The notes below the pieces were generated by a model. It had not been told where the DNA came from. It saw only the letters and a list, made by a program, of their open reading frames with translations, and searched no databases. A stretch of 13,025 nt of DNA from Thiotrichales bacterium (GTDB lineage Bacteria; Pseudomonadota; Gammaproteobacteria; PS1; Pseudothioglobaceae), in the NCBI GenBank assembly GCA_002711905.1, contig PASI01000023.1, positions 1-13,025 on the forward strand, written 5' to 3'. This document shows positions 1 to 7,215 of this stretch, piece after piece. The translations under genes were made by a program, and so were the position numbers. How positions within the stretch are numbered: the stretch's first letter is position 1; each line of letters starts with the position of its first letter.

Positions 1-33
1 GCTGATAGGTATCAAATTGACTATAGGTTATGA
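1..33 (+). CDS. possible C-terminal end of an upstream gene (partial)
   Basis: The first frame is open from base 1 to a TGA at 31-33 and reads ADRYQIDYRL. This stop overlaps the ATG of the next gene in an ATGA arrangement (30-33), which is typical of translationally coupled operon genes. The second frame is also open, to a TGA at 35-37, so the reading frame of any upstream gene is not certain. Ten residues are too few to identify a family. The ATGA overlap is the only support. Confidence 0.3.
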   Translation, partial: ADRYQIDYRL

Positions 34-815
34 GTGAATTAACGATCCTCTTTTTATTACTTGGCGCCTTTTCTGGTTTTGTAGCAGGCCTTCTTGGCAT
101 TGGTGGTGGTTTAATAATTGTCCCAGTATTGCTTTATCTATTGGCCCCATCGATAGATCAATCAATCTTAATGCATACCTCAATTGGAACTGCTCTAGCG
201 GTCATTGTCTTTACATCTATCTCAAGTCTTTATGCTCATCATCGTCATGGCGCTATTCTTTGGAGAAACTTTGTTAAGCTTACTCCAACAATTCTGTTGG
301 GCTCATATAGCGGGGCTATTTTGGCGAAATATTTGAGCTTTGACTTTCTAAGAATGTTCTTTGCTTTTTTTGAAATTACTGTGGCTTTAATTATGTGGTT
401 TGGCATCAGTGCATCCAGCCATGCTGATAACTTATCAAGGTGGATTTGGTCTTTTGCAGGTTATTTTATTGGTTTGATTTCAGCCATGGTTGGAATTGGT
501 GGCGGGACAATGACCACTCCATTCTTAGTTTATAACAATGTTGAAATTAAAAACGCTATTGCAACTTCTGCAGCAGTTGGAATGCCAATTGCTATTGCTG
601 GAAGTATTGGTTTTGTGGTGGCTGGTTTATCTCAAGCTCTTCCAACTGGAGGTATTGGTTTTGTAAACTTTGAAGCGCTGATTACAATAGTTGCTGCGAG
701 TATTTTTTTTGCACCATTAGGAGCAAAAGTTACACATAAGTTGGATAGCAATAAACTCAAAAAAGGCTTTTCAATTTTCTTGGCTTTTCTTGCAGCAATG
801 GTGCTTTTATTTTAA
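30..815 (+). CDS. TSUP (TauE/SafE) family membrane permease
   Basis: A 261-residue integral membrane protein of the TSUP / TauE-SafE (DUF81) family. Members export or import small anions such as sulfite, sulfoacetate or other organosulfur acids across the inner membrane. The sequence shows the two homologous halves of the family, each opening with a glycine-rich motif followed by a proline: GLLGIGGGLIIVP near residues 20-32 and AMVGIGGGTMTTP near 150-163. About seven to eight hydrophobic segments are visible and the length is normal. The ATG overlaps a possible upstream stop codon, suggesting it is the last gene of an operon. In Pseudomonas a TSUP gene of this kind lies near ptsP and lgt, but neither gene is visible here. 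The substrate cannot be told from sequence. Confidence 0.85.
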   Translation: MSELTILFLLLGAFSGFVAGLLGIGGGLIIVPVLLYLLAPSIDQSILMHTSIGTALAVIVFTSISSLYAHHRHGAILWRNFVKLTPTILLGSYSGAILAKYLSFDFLRMFFAFFEITVALIMWFGISASSHADNLSRWIWSFAGYFIGLISAMVGIGGGTMTTPFLVYNNVEIKNAIATSAAVGMPIAIAGSIGFVVAGLSQALPTGGIGFVNFEALITIVAASIFFAPLGAKVTHKLDSNKLKKGFSIFLAFLAAMVLLF

Positions 816-845
816 AAAAGACTTCCCTATCTAAATCAGCTACGA

Positions 846-1214
846 TTAATCACCAGAAAAATTTAAAGCAACAGAGTTAATACAGTAGCGTTTTCCAGTT
901 GGTTGTGGCCCATCTGGAAAAACATGACCTAAATGAGAATCACATGAGGAGCATCTCACTTCAATTCTCATATGACCTAATGAATCATCTTCTAATTGTC
1001 TTACACAATCACTATTAGCGAGCTCATAAAAACTCGGCCAGCCACTTCCTGAATCAAATTTAGTGCTAGATTCGAATAACAATGCGTCGCAACAGATGCA
1101 GTGATAGTTTCCAGTTTCACTATGGTTATAATACTCACCAGAGAAAGGCGGCTCAGTTCCGCATTCTTGAGTGATGTGATAAGCTTCGGGTGATAAATTC
1201 TTCTTTTTGTTCAT
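846..1214 (-). CDS. msrB: peptide-methionine (R)-S-oxide reductase MsrB
   Basis: MsrB reduces methionine-R-sulfoxide in oxidised proteins, using thioredoxin as reductant. From the ATG at 1214 the protein has 122 residues. It carries the family hallmarks: GTEPPFSG near 19-26, two zinc-binding CxxC pairs (C39/C42 and C88/C91), SGWPSF near 57-62, [13 protein letters not shown], and the catalytic Cys111 in RYCINS. The resolving cysteine that E. coli has in its SGCGWPSF motif is Ser57 here, so the disulfide must form with another cysteine (C18, C41 or C70) or the enzyme is recycled directly. The frame stays open upstream to a TTG/ATG pair at 1250/1247. I prefer 1214 because it fits the E. coli N-terminus and a promoter (1221-1250) lies inside the longer version. 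It converges with the TSUP gene, with 30 bp between them. Confidence 0.93.
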   Translation of the reverse strand: MNKKKNLSPEAYHITQECGTEPPFSGEYYNHSETGNYHCICCDALLFESSTKFDSGSGWPSFYELANSDCVRQLEDDSLGHMRIEVRCSSCDSHLGHVFPDGPQPTGKRYCINSVALNFSGD

Positions 1215-1220
1215 TCGTGT

Positions 1221-1250
1221 ATTATAAGAGAAATTTGAGATTAACATCAA
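1221..1250 (-). promoter_or_regulatory. putative sigma70 promoter of msrB, leaderless arrangement
   Basis: On the minus strand TTGATG (1245-1250) and a perfect TATAAT (1221-1226) are separated by 18 bp. Only 6 bp lie between the -10 box and the ATG at 1214, so transcription would start at or within a base or two of the start codon, giving a leaderless mRNA. No Shine-Dalgarno sequence is seen before that ATG, which agrees. This is inferred from motif match only. Confidence 0.5.
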
Positions 1251-1268
1251 TATCTAAAGTTAAAATTT

Positions 1269-2348
1269 ATGAAAGAATTTTTAGTTGGTGGCGCAATTCG
1301 GGATAGGATTTTAGGTGTCGCTACCGAAACAACAGAAAAGGACTTTGTCGTAGTTGGATCATCTCCTGAGGAGATGAAGTCTTTAGGTTTTCGTCAGGTT
1401 GGAAAAGAATTTCCTGTGTTTCTTCATCCAAAAACTAATGATGAGTATGCTTTAGCTCGTATAGAACGAAAGATTGGTAAGGGGTATAAGGGTTTTGAGT
1501 TTGATACATCGAATTCTGTGACTTTGGAGCAGGATCTCTCTAGAAGGGATCTAACTATTAACGCTATAGCTCAAAATAAGGATGGAACTGGAGAATATAT
1601 TGACCCCTTTGATGGAATCAAGGATTTAAAACAGAAAAAAATCCGTCATGTTTCTGATGCTTTTTCTGAGGACCCAGTGAGAGTTCTCAGGACAGCAAGG
1701 TTTGCATCCCGATTTAACAATCTTGGCTTTACTATAGACTCAAAAACTCTTGATTTAATGAAAAAGATGGTCGTTTCAGGCGAGGTGGATGCGCTGACAC
1801 CAGAGAGAGTTTTTAAGGAAATCTCTCTTTCAATGAGTTCTGTGTCAACCTCTGTTTTTTTTGATGTGTTAATGGAGTCAGGCGCTTACCAAAAATTATT
1901 TCCGATGCTAGAAGCTGTTCAAAATGAAAATTTCAAGTTACTTGATAAGTTAAATCAGAATCCTGAAGTAAAGTTTGCTCTCTGGCTTTATAATCAAAGT
2001 ACAACAAATATTCAGTCACTTTGCGAACACCTTAAGTGCCCAAAAGATTTTCAGCAGATTGCTGAGCTTGTTTCAATGTGGCATCATTTTGCATCAGAAT
2101 TTGTAGATCATAGCCCTCAAGATATATTAAATTTCTTTCTTAAGAGTGATGGAATGAGGCGACAAAAAAGGTTCGAAATTATTCTCACCACTTTTGATAA
2201 TCTTGGGATAAATACAGCCCACATTGTCCAATTACAAACTTTACTTAACTCAATAAAGATTTCAGATTTAAAAAATCTGAATATTGCTCAAGAACTATTA
2301 GAAGAAAGACTATCGGTTATTGCCAGATTTCTCAAATCTACAAAGTAA
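1269..2348 (+). CDS. cca: CCA tRNA nucleotidyltransferase, HD domain degenerate
   Basis: Adds or repairs the 3'-CCA end of tRNAs from CTP and ATP without a template (class II nucleotidyltransferase). The head is very close to E. coli Cca: LVGGAIRD at 5-12; the metal-binding pair E23-K-D25 (E. coli has DxD at this place); KEFPVFLHP; EYALAR; RRDLTINA; EDPVRVLRTARFASR; and TPERVFKEI. E. coli Cca has 412 residues and a C-terminal HD phosphohydrolase domain; this protein has 359. The stretch that should hold the HD residues (IHTLM and HDLGK in E. coli) is missing: after LFPMLEAV it runs through a short linker into the later helical part (SLCEHLKCPKDFQQIAELVSMWH). Nucleotidyl transfer should be intact, while the 2'-phosphatase and 2',3'-cyclic phosphodiesterase activities should be lost. 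It is divergent from msrB, and its 3' end overlaps the convergent nuclease gene. Confidence 0.93.
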   Translation: MKEFLVGGAIRDRILGVATETTEKDFVVVGSSPEEMKSLGFRQVGKEFPVFLHPKTNDEYALARIERKIGKGYKGFEFDTSNSVTLEQDLSRRDLTINAIAQNKDGTGEYIDPFDGIKDLKQKKIRHVSDAFSEDPVRVLRTARFASRFNNLGFTIDSKTLDLMKKMVVSGEVDALTPERVFKEISLSMSSVSTSVFFDVLMESGAYQKLFPMLEAVQNENFKLLDKLNQNPEVKFALWLYNQSTTNIQSLCEHLKCPKDFQQIAELVSMWHHFASEFVDHSPQDILNFFLKSDGMRRQKRFEIILTTFDNLGINTAHIVQLQTLLNSIKISDLKNLNIAQELLEERLSVIARFLKSTK

Positions 2349-4817
2349 ATCATAATCACAGTAATCACAAGCATTTATTGTGGGTAAAACTTCAGCGACC
2401 CCTTCCTGAAATTTTTGACTTGCTGAGTTGAGTTCTGACTTCCACTCTGAAACCTGCTTATTCCACTCTGGCATTCTTTTAATCGCTTGTTGACTTATTG
2501 GCAAATCATGTTTATTTTTTGTTATTGCCTTAAACTGACAATCTTTAGCGTTTACAGTTGCAAAGGCAACGCCATCAACTGGATTCGTAATCGCATAGAT
2601 TGGAAGCTGAGCCTGCTCTAAAGGATCGCCAGTCAGTTGACTCAAATTAACGTTTTGACCTGTTTTATAATCAATGATGAGTTTTTTGCCATCTTCCATT
2701 TGGTCCATTCGATCTATTCGAGTAGAGAATTTAAGGCCATTTACATCAACTTTGGATTCTGACTCTGTCTTTATTACTTGAAAGAATTCACGGTTTTTTT
2801 CAAGCTTAATATATTTGTTGATAATTTTTGTGAGCCTTTCCTTTTCGATTGATTTAAAGTTTGATTGAGAAATTTCTTTACAGGCCGACCCAATATGTTT
2901 ACTAATGAGCTCCTGAAGTTTGGCTTCAGAGAGTTTATTTAATTTTGAACTCGATGATATTTCATTGAAAAAACTTTCTAAAATTTTATGAACAAGACTC
3001 CCCTGCTCAAGTCTACTGAGACCAATGTGAGTTTCATCAAATTCTTGAATATTAAGTCTATTTACAAAACCTTTAAAACTGCAACTAATTTGATCTTGAA
3101 GAGTACTGACACCTTTCTTAATTTCAAAATTATCTATCTCGGGAGCGATAAAATCATCTATCAATTCCATTTCTTTTGGCAATGTTTCATGCGCTATGGT
3201 ATTAGGATAATCCTCAAAATTTATATAGGGTGTTGGAAGCTCATCACGGTTATTGGAAGTTTTTGAATAGCTATTTATTAGATGACTACTTAGATTCAAT
3301 AAGTTATTAAGAGTTGCCTCACTCTCTTTAGTTATCAGTGTGAAGCTTGTGCTTGGCAAGGAGTATTCAATAGAAGTTTTAGGAGGGATAAATAGAGGCA
3401 TTTTTATTTTTCCTGGCAGGAAATCACTAGTCATACTTGAGACCCAGGCATAATCAAAAAATAATCCTTCAGCTTCCAATGAGCCTAATATGTGAATATT
3501 AGCAGGACCACTTTGAGGTTGAAATATCACCGCATTCATGTGAGCGATTAAAATTTCAAGTACGTCTATTAGAGATGATTTTTTGTGAAATATTGACATT
3601 TTGTTAAGAATCAAGCTTTCCATTTGATACTTTTCAAAAATTTGATATTCACTACTTGAAAGGCTTCGATCTGAAGTAAAGCCACAAAGAAGTAAAATTG
3701 AGTTGATTAAATCTAAAGAATCCTCTAATGTTGATTTTTTTGCACATTTAAGAGTACTGATTGAAATAAAAATCTCTTTGAGTAATGAACAGTCACCGCA
3801 TAATTCAATAATTTTTTTGGCTTGACTCTCTTTTGAGCCAATTTTTAGAATTTTATTGACAAGTAACGCACGATTATTTTGTTCACTTCTTGCACCTTTA
3901 ATATAGGGTGAAGTAGCCACCTGCATCAACAACTCATGTTCAACACGACCATTGATAAGTTGCGAAGATAGCCTCATAATGGAAAAAAGATTGTTAATCA
4001 GAGGGTAATTGCCAAGAGGAATTCCCAAAGATATATTGTATGGCTTTTGATGAGTTTCAATTAGTTGTGATGAGAACTCAAGATCAAACGATGTCTTCAC
4101 TATGTGTTGCAAGTCATTTAAATTAGGGATGACGATGCCAATTTTTTTTTCAGGATTATTGGTATTGATTTCCCTGGCCCATTTCGCTATTGTTTTTAAT
4201 TCAGCTTCTTGATCAATGAATGAATAATTCTGCGAATGACTTGTTATTTTACGATTTGCCAATGGCGAACATTCAAAGGCTTTGAAGAGCTCTCTTTGCT
4301 CGGGAGTTGGTTCATTGAATCCATAGTGATAATAGCGCTCTTCATTGAGGTGATCATGCTTAAGATTTGATAAGGATAAGTTGAGAATATCGGTTTGGTC
4401 TATGCACTTATTATCATTTTTAAATTTTTCAAATCTATCTATTATTTCAACATATAACTTAGATGTGATGGATGGAAACGTTTTGATTTCAGCAATTGGG
4501 ATTCCGTAGCTTTTACAAAGTCTATAGCATTTAATCAATTCTTCAATGAAGGTTTCAGGATTTTTAGCAGGACTATCTTTACAAAACTTTTTTATTAAGA
4601 ACCTAAGCTCAAGGTGGCTTAGTAGACGATATTCTTTCGTTGGGTTATGAGATCTCCAAAACTTTTCAATCCAAGATTGATAGGAGAATATTCTGGGTAT
4701 TTTAGAAGCGCCACTTGCAAGAGGTATTGATTTCTTAATAGCAAGAGCTTGACGATTATTCGCAGCAATGATTGTATCTTTTGCTTGAATTGATGAGAGA
4801 TCTATATTAACTCTCAT
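2310..4817 (-). CDS. AddB-like DNA repair protein with PD-(D/E)XK nuclease
   Basis: An 835-residue protein of the gammaproteobacterial 'probable DNA repair protein' type, related to AddB of the AddAB recombination nuclease. Residues 1 to about 540 look like the AddB helicase-like region but show no Walker A motif (the matching place reads [12 protein letters not shown]), so it is probably not an active ATPase. Residues from about 560 form a RecB-family nuclease: H610 in SLVHKILE, D702 in RIDRMD, and D716-Y717-K718 in IIDYKTG. Cys579, Cys817, Cys820 and Cys826 match the one-plus-three cysteine pattern of the 4Fe-4S cluster of AddB and Cas4 nucleases. A likely role is DNA end processing or repair. 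Its start overlaps the end of engB by 11 bp, so it is translationally coupled, and its TAG overlaps cca by 39 bp. No AddA-like partner helicase is in the window. Confidence 0.8.
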   Translation of the reverse strand: MRVNIDLSSIQAKDTIIAANNRQALAIKKSIPLASGASKIPRIFSYQSWIEKFWRSHNPTKEYRLLSHLELRFLIKKFCKDSPAKNPETFIEELIKCYRLCKSYGIPIAEIKTFPSITSKLYVEIIDRFEKFKNDNKCIDQTDILNLSLSNLKHDHLNEERYYHYGFNEPTPEQRELFKAFECSPLANRKITSHSQNYSFIDQEAELKTIAKWAREINTNNPEKKIGIVIPNLNDLQHIVKTSFDLEFSSQLIETHQKPYNISLGIPLGNYPLINNLFSIMRLSSQLINGRVEHELLMQVATSPYIKGARSEQNNRALLVNKILKIGSKESQAKKIIELCGDCSLLKEIFISISTLKCAKKSTLEDSLDLINSILLLCGFTSDRSLSSSEYQIFEKYQMESLILNKMSIFHKKSSLIDVLEILIAHMNAVIFQPQSGPANIHILGSLEAEGLFFDYAWVSSMTSDFLPGKIKMPLFIPPKTSIEYSLPSTSFTLITKESEATLNNLLNLSSHLINSYSKTSNNRDELPTPYINFEDYPNTIAHETLPKEMELIDDFIAPEIDNFEIKKGVSTLQDQISCSFKGFVNRLNIQEFDETHIGLSRLEQGSLVHKILESFFNEISSSSKLNKLSEAKLQELISKHIGSACKEISQSNFKSIEKERLTKIINKYIKLEKNREFFQVIKTESESKVDVNGLKFSTRIDRMDQMEDGKKLIIDYKTGQNVNLSQLTGDPLEQAQLPIYAITNPVDGVAFATVNAKDCQFKAITKNKHDLPISQQAIKRMPEWNKQVSEWKSELNSASQKFQEGVAEVLPTINACDYCDYDLLCRFEKSGNNR

Positions 4818-5412
4818 TACTCATTTCAAATACTTTGTCTAAATACATACATAGTTCAGGAACACCCTCCTTTTTTAAAGATGAGAATAGCTGGACATTG
4901 ACTGATGGAAAATCTTTAACTGCTTTCATAACTGAAAGTCTGGCAGAGCTTGAAGCACCCTTTTTTAATTTATCAGATTTAGTTAATAAGATGTTTACTG
5001 GCACTTTGCTATTAATGCACCATTCCAGCATCATTTGGTCGAAAGGTTTAAGAGGATGGCGACAATCCATCACCAGTATAGCGGCCTTGATACATTTACG
5101 ATTATCAAAGTACTGACTCATATTCTGATGCCAATCACGCTTAATTGAGTCTGGAACTTTGGCATAGCCATAACCTGGGAGGTCAACAAGTCTTCGATCA
5201 TTTCCAAGCTCAAAAAAAACAAGGTGCTGAGTTCTGCCCGGCGTTCTACTTACTTTAGCCAATTTTTTTTGTTCAGTTAATGTATTTATTGCGCTCGATT
5301 TTCCTGCATTTGAGCGGCCTGCAAAAATCACTTCATAGCCACTATCATTTGGACAGCCCTTAAGAGAAGGACACGATAAGAGAAATTTGGCTTGACGGTA
5401 GGAATTATGCAT
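4807..5412 (-). CDS. engB: ribosome biogenesis GTPase EngB (YihA/YsxC)
   Basis: An essential TRAFAC-class GTPase that binds the large ribosomal subunit late in its assembly. The 201-residue length is normal. All G motifs are present: G1 GRSNAGKS (32-39), G2 region TPGRTQ (57-62), G3 DLPG (77-80) followed by YGYAKV as in the family, G4 TKSD (144-147) and G5 around SSLKKEG (177-183). The ATG at 5412 gives an N-terminus of typical length. The gene is first in a two-gene operon with the AddB-like nuclease, whose ATG (4815-4817) lies inside the last codons of engB. The divergent neighbour across 93 bp is the CoA-thioester operon. In Pseudomonas engB is found beside a small cytochrome c and cytochrome c4, which here lie about 4.7 kb away. 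Confidence 0.96.
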   Translation of the reverse strand: MHNSYRQAKFLLSCPSLKGCPNDSGYEVIFAGRSNAGKSSAINTLTEQKKLAKVSRTPGRTQHLVFFELGNDRRLVDLPGYGYAKVPDSIKRDWHQNMSQYFDNRKCIKAAILVMDCRHPLKPFDQMMLEWCINSKVPVNILLTKSDKLKKGASSSARLSVMKAVKDFPSVNVQLFSSLKKEGVPELCMYLDKVFEMSNES

Positions 5413-5422
5413 AATTCAAGTA

Positions 5423-5450
5423 TTGCGAGGCTTTTAATCCATTATATAAT
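5423..5450 (+). promoter_or_regulatory. putative promoter of the CoA-thioester operon, with palindromic -10
   Basis: TTGCGA (5423-5428) and a perfect TATAAT (5445-5450) are 16 bp apart, which would place the start of transcription near 5457 and leave a leader of about 50 nt before the first gene. The -10 lies in a perfect 10-bp palindrome, ATTATATAAT (5441-5450), so a TATAAT also faces engB on the minus strand (5441-5446). I see no good -35 box for that direction. Motif match only. Confidence 0.45.
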
Positions 5451-5505
5451 CTTTATTTATTGAGTTCTCGTTACATTCTAATTCTACAGGTAATTTTGAC
5501 GACAT

Positions 5506-6027
5506 ATGGATAACGAAATATATCTAAAAAGAGAATACAAGTACTTTTCTAAAGAAGATAATTTAAATGAACCTTTAGCTCTCTACAATGCCAAAGTCGA
5601 TCCAGACTGGATTGATTACAATGGGCATATGAGTGAGTCATTCTACCTCTACGCATTTGGCGATGCATCCGATGCTTTGTTTCAATATATAGGGATTGAT
5701 AATAACTATAGAATGGCGGGTCAATCCTTCTATACAGTAGAGACACACATCAATTACTATTTGGAAGCTTCAGAGGGCGAACCTTTAAAGTTTCTGACAC
5801 AGGTGCTTGGATTAGACTCCAAAAGACTCCACATTTTCCATCAGATGTTTCATGGCGATACAGGTGACTTATTGGCAACCACTGAACAAATGATAATTCA
5901 TGTTGATATGAAGAAAGCAAGAGCGAGCGAAATTGATCATGATGTGTTTGAAATTCTTGAAAAGGTATGGAATTCTCACCAAAAATTACCATCACCGAAA
6001 CAAAAAGGTCGAGTGATGAAAATATAA
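5506..6027 (+). CDS. acyl-CoA thioesterase, betainyl-CoA thioesterase-like
   Basis: A 173-residue single hotdog-fold (4HBT-like) thioesterase. It carries the family's active-site motif as D37-Y-N-G-H41-M, then FGDASDALF (51-59), SFYTVETH (74-81), KRLHIFHQMFH (106-116), and ATTEQMIIHVD (124-134). From memory of the family, this pattern matches the thioesterase found beside, or fused to the C-terminus of, L-carnitine 3-dehydrogenase, which hydrolyses betainyl-CoA to glycine betaine and CoA. It heads a four-gene operon ending in CaiD, which supports a carnitine or gamma-butyrobetaine role. The ATG has no strong Shine-Dalgarno; a weak ACAGG lies 15 bp upstream. It could act on another short CoA ester, such as a different trimethylammonium or sulfonium acyl-CoA. 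The fold is secure; the substrate is inferred. Confidence 0.8.
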   Translation: MDNEIYLKREYKYFSKEDNLNEPLALYNAKVDPDWIDYNGHMSESFYLYAFGDASDALFQYIGIDNNYRMAGQSFYTVETHINYYLEASEGEPLKFLTQVLGLDSKRLHIFHQMFHGDTGDLLATTEQMIIHVDMKKARASEIDHDVFEILEKVWNSHQKLPSPKQKGRVMKI

Positions 6028-6051
6028 ATTAAATTAATTCAAGGAAGAAAA

Positions 6052-7209
6052 ATGGATTTTGGACTTACAAATGAGCAACAAATGATTATTGACTCTGTCA
6101 AAAGTTTTGTTGAAAAGGAGCTCTATCCTTTTGAAGATGACGTTGAAAAGAGCAATAAGATTGAAGAATCAGTTGCAGAGAATATAAAGCAAAAAGCAAT
6201 TGAAAGTGGTATTTATGCTTGCAATATGCCTGAAATTCATGGTGGTGGTGGTCTTGATACACTAACTTTATGCCTTTTAGAAAAGGAATTAGGTAAAGCA
6301 AATTTTGGACTTCAGTATATTGTTGCCAGGCCAAGTAATATTTTATTGGCATGTAAGGGGTCACAAATTGATGATTATCTTCTACCAACTATCCGAGGAG
6401 ATAAAGTTGACTGTCTTGCGATGACTGAGCCTAACGCTGGTTCAGATGTTCGTTCGATGAAATGTAAAGCAGAGCGAGATGGTGATTTCTTTGTAATTAA
6501 TGGATCAAAGCATTTCATAAGTCATGCAGATATGGCTGACTTTGTTATTTTATTTGCAGCCTCAGGAGTTGAGCAAACTTCTAGAGGTGAGAAAAAAAAG
6601 ATTACCAGTTTTTTGATTGATATGGGAACACCCGGTTTTTCTGTAGAGCCAGGTTATAACAGCGTCTCTCATAGAGGCTATCATAATTTCATTCTTAATT
6701 TTGATAACTGCCGTGTTCACGAATCACAGGTGTTGGGCGACGTTGACCATGGTTTTGATGTTGCTAATGAGTGGTTAGGCGCTACTCGATTATCCGTTGC
6801 TGCGATGTGTCTTGGTAGGGCTGAAAGAGCTTTACAGATAGCCACTGAGTGGGCCGCGACACGTGAACAATTTGGTCAACGCATTGGTAAATTTCAAGGC
6901 GTCTCTTTTAAACTGGCTGATATGTCTATGGAGCTTCAGGCTGCAGAACTTTTGACTCTTAAGGCTGCCTGGAAGGATACTCAAGGTGAAATGACTGATA
7001 GTGATGCCGCGATGGCAAAACTTAAGGCGACTGAAACGCTTGCGATGATTTCAGATGAGGCCATCCAAATATTAGGAGGTATGGGCTTGATGGATGAACT
7101 CCCTTTAGAGAGGATATGGAGAGATCATCGTGTTGAAAGGATCTGGGATGGCACTAGCGAAATTCAAAGACATATTATTTCTAGATCACTTCTTAGGCCA
7201 TTTGAGTAG
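6052..7209 (+). CDS. acyl-CoA dehydrogenase, probable gamma-butyrobetainyl-CoA / CaiA-type
   Basis: A 385-residue FAD-dependent acyl-CoA dehydrogenase, which forms an alpha-beta double bond and passes electrons to ETF. Family motifs are clear: TEPNAGSD (125-132), INGSKHFISHA (149-159), REQFGQRIGKFQ (271-282), LGGMGLM (341-347) and the C-terminal WDGTSEIQR (365-373). The place of the catalytic glutamate (YEGT in MCAD) holds Asp366. The alternative catalytic site of isovaleryl-CoA dehydrogenase (helix G) holds Thr245, so Asp366 is the only likely base. In this operon, between a betainyl-CoA-type thioesterase and CaiD, the probable reaction is gamma-butyrobetainyl-CoA to crotonobetainyl-CoA, or the reverse. 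A good ribosome site (AAGGAAG, about 6 bp upstream) precedes the ATG. Only 6 bp separate it from the ligase gene. Family certain, substrate inferred. Confidence 0.88.
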   Translation: MDFGLTNEQQMIIDSVKSFVEKELYPFEDDVEKSNKIEESVAENIKQKAIESGIYACNMPEIHGGGGLDTLTLCLLEKELGKANFGLQYIVARPSNILLACKGSQIDDYLLPTIRGDKVDCLAMTEPNAGSDVRSMKCKAERDGDFFVINGSKHFISHADMADFVILFAASGVEQTSRGEKKKITSFLIDMGTPGFSVEPGYNSVSHRGYHNFILNFDNCRVHESQVLGDVDHGFDVANEWLGATRLSVAAMCLGRAERALQIATEWAATREQFGQRIGKFQGVSFKLADMSMELQAAELLTLKAAWKDTQGEMTDSDAAMAKLKATETLAMISDEAIQILGGMGLMDELPLERIWRDHRVERIWDGTSEIQRHIISRSLLRPFE

Positions 7210-7215
7210 CCCCTT

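Noticed and set aside
1291..1343. E23-K-D25 in cca as a broken catalytic DxD motif
   Set aside because: Glutamate is a conservative metal ligand, and I recall similar ExD forms in other bacterial Cca proteins, so this is probably normal variation.
2988..3266. 92-codon plus-strand frame inside the nuclease gene
   Set aside because: It is embedded in a well-supported gene on the other strand and shows low-complexity content expected of an antisense frame.
4141..4150. long T run inside the nuclease gene as a frameshift or phase-variation site
   Set aside because: The gene stays open and in frame across it, and such runs are expected in AT-rich DNA.
4835..5116. 93-codon plus-strand frame inside engB
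   Set aside because: It is fully contained in engB, which has all five G motifs, and resembles no known protein.
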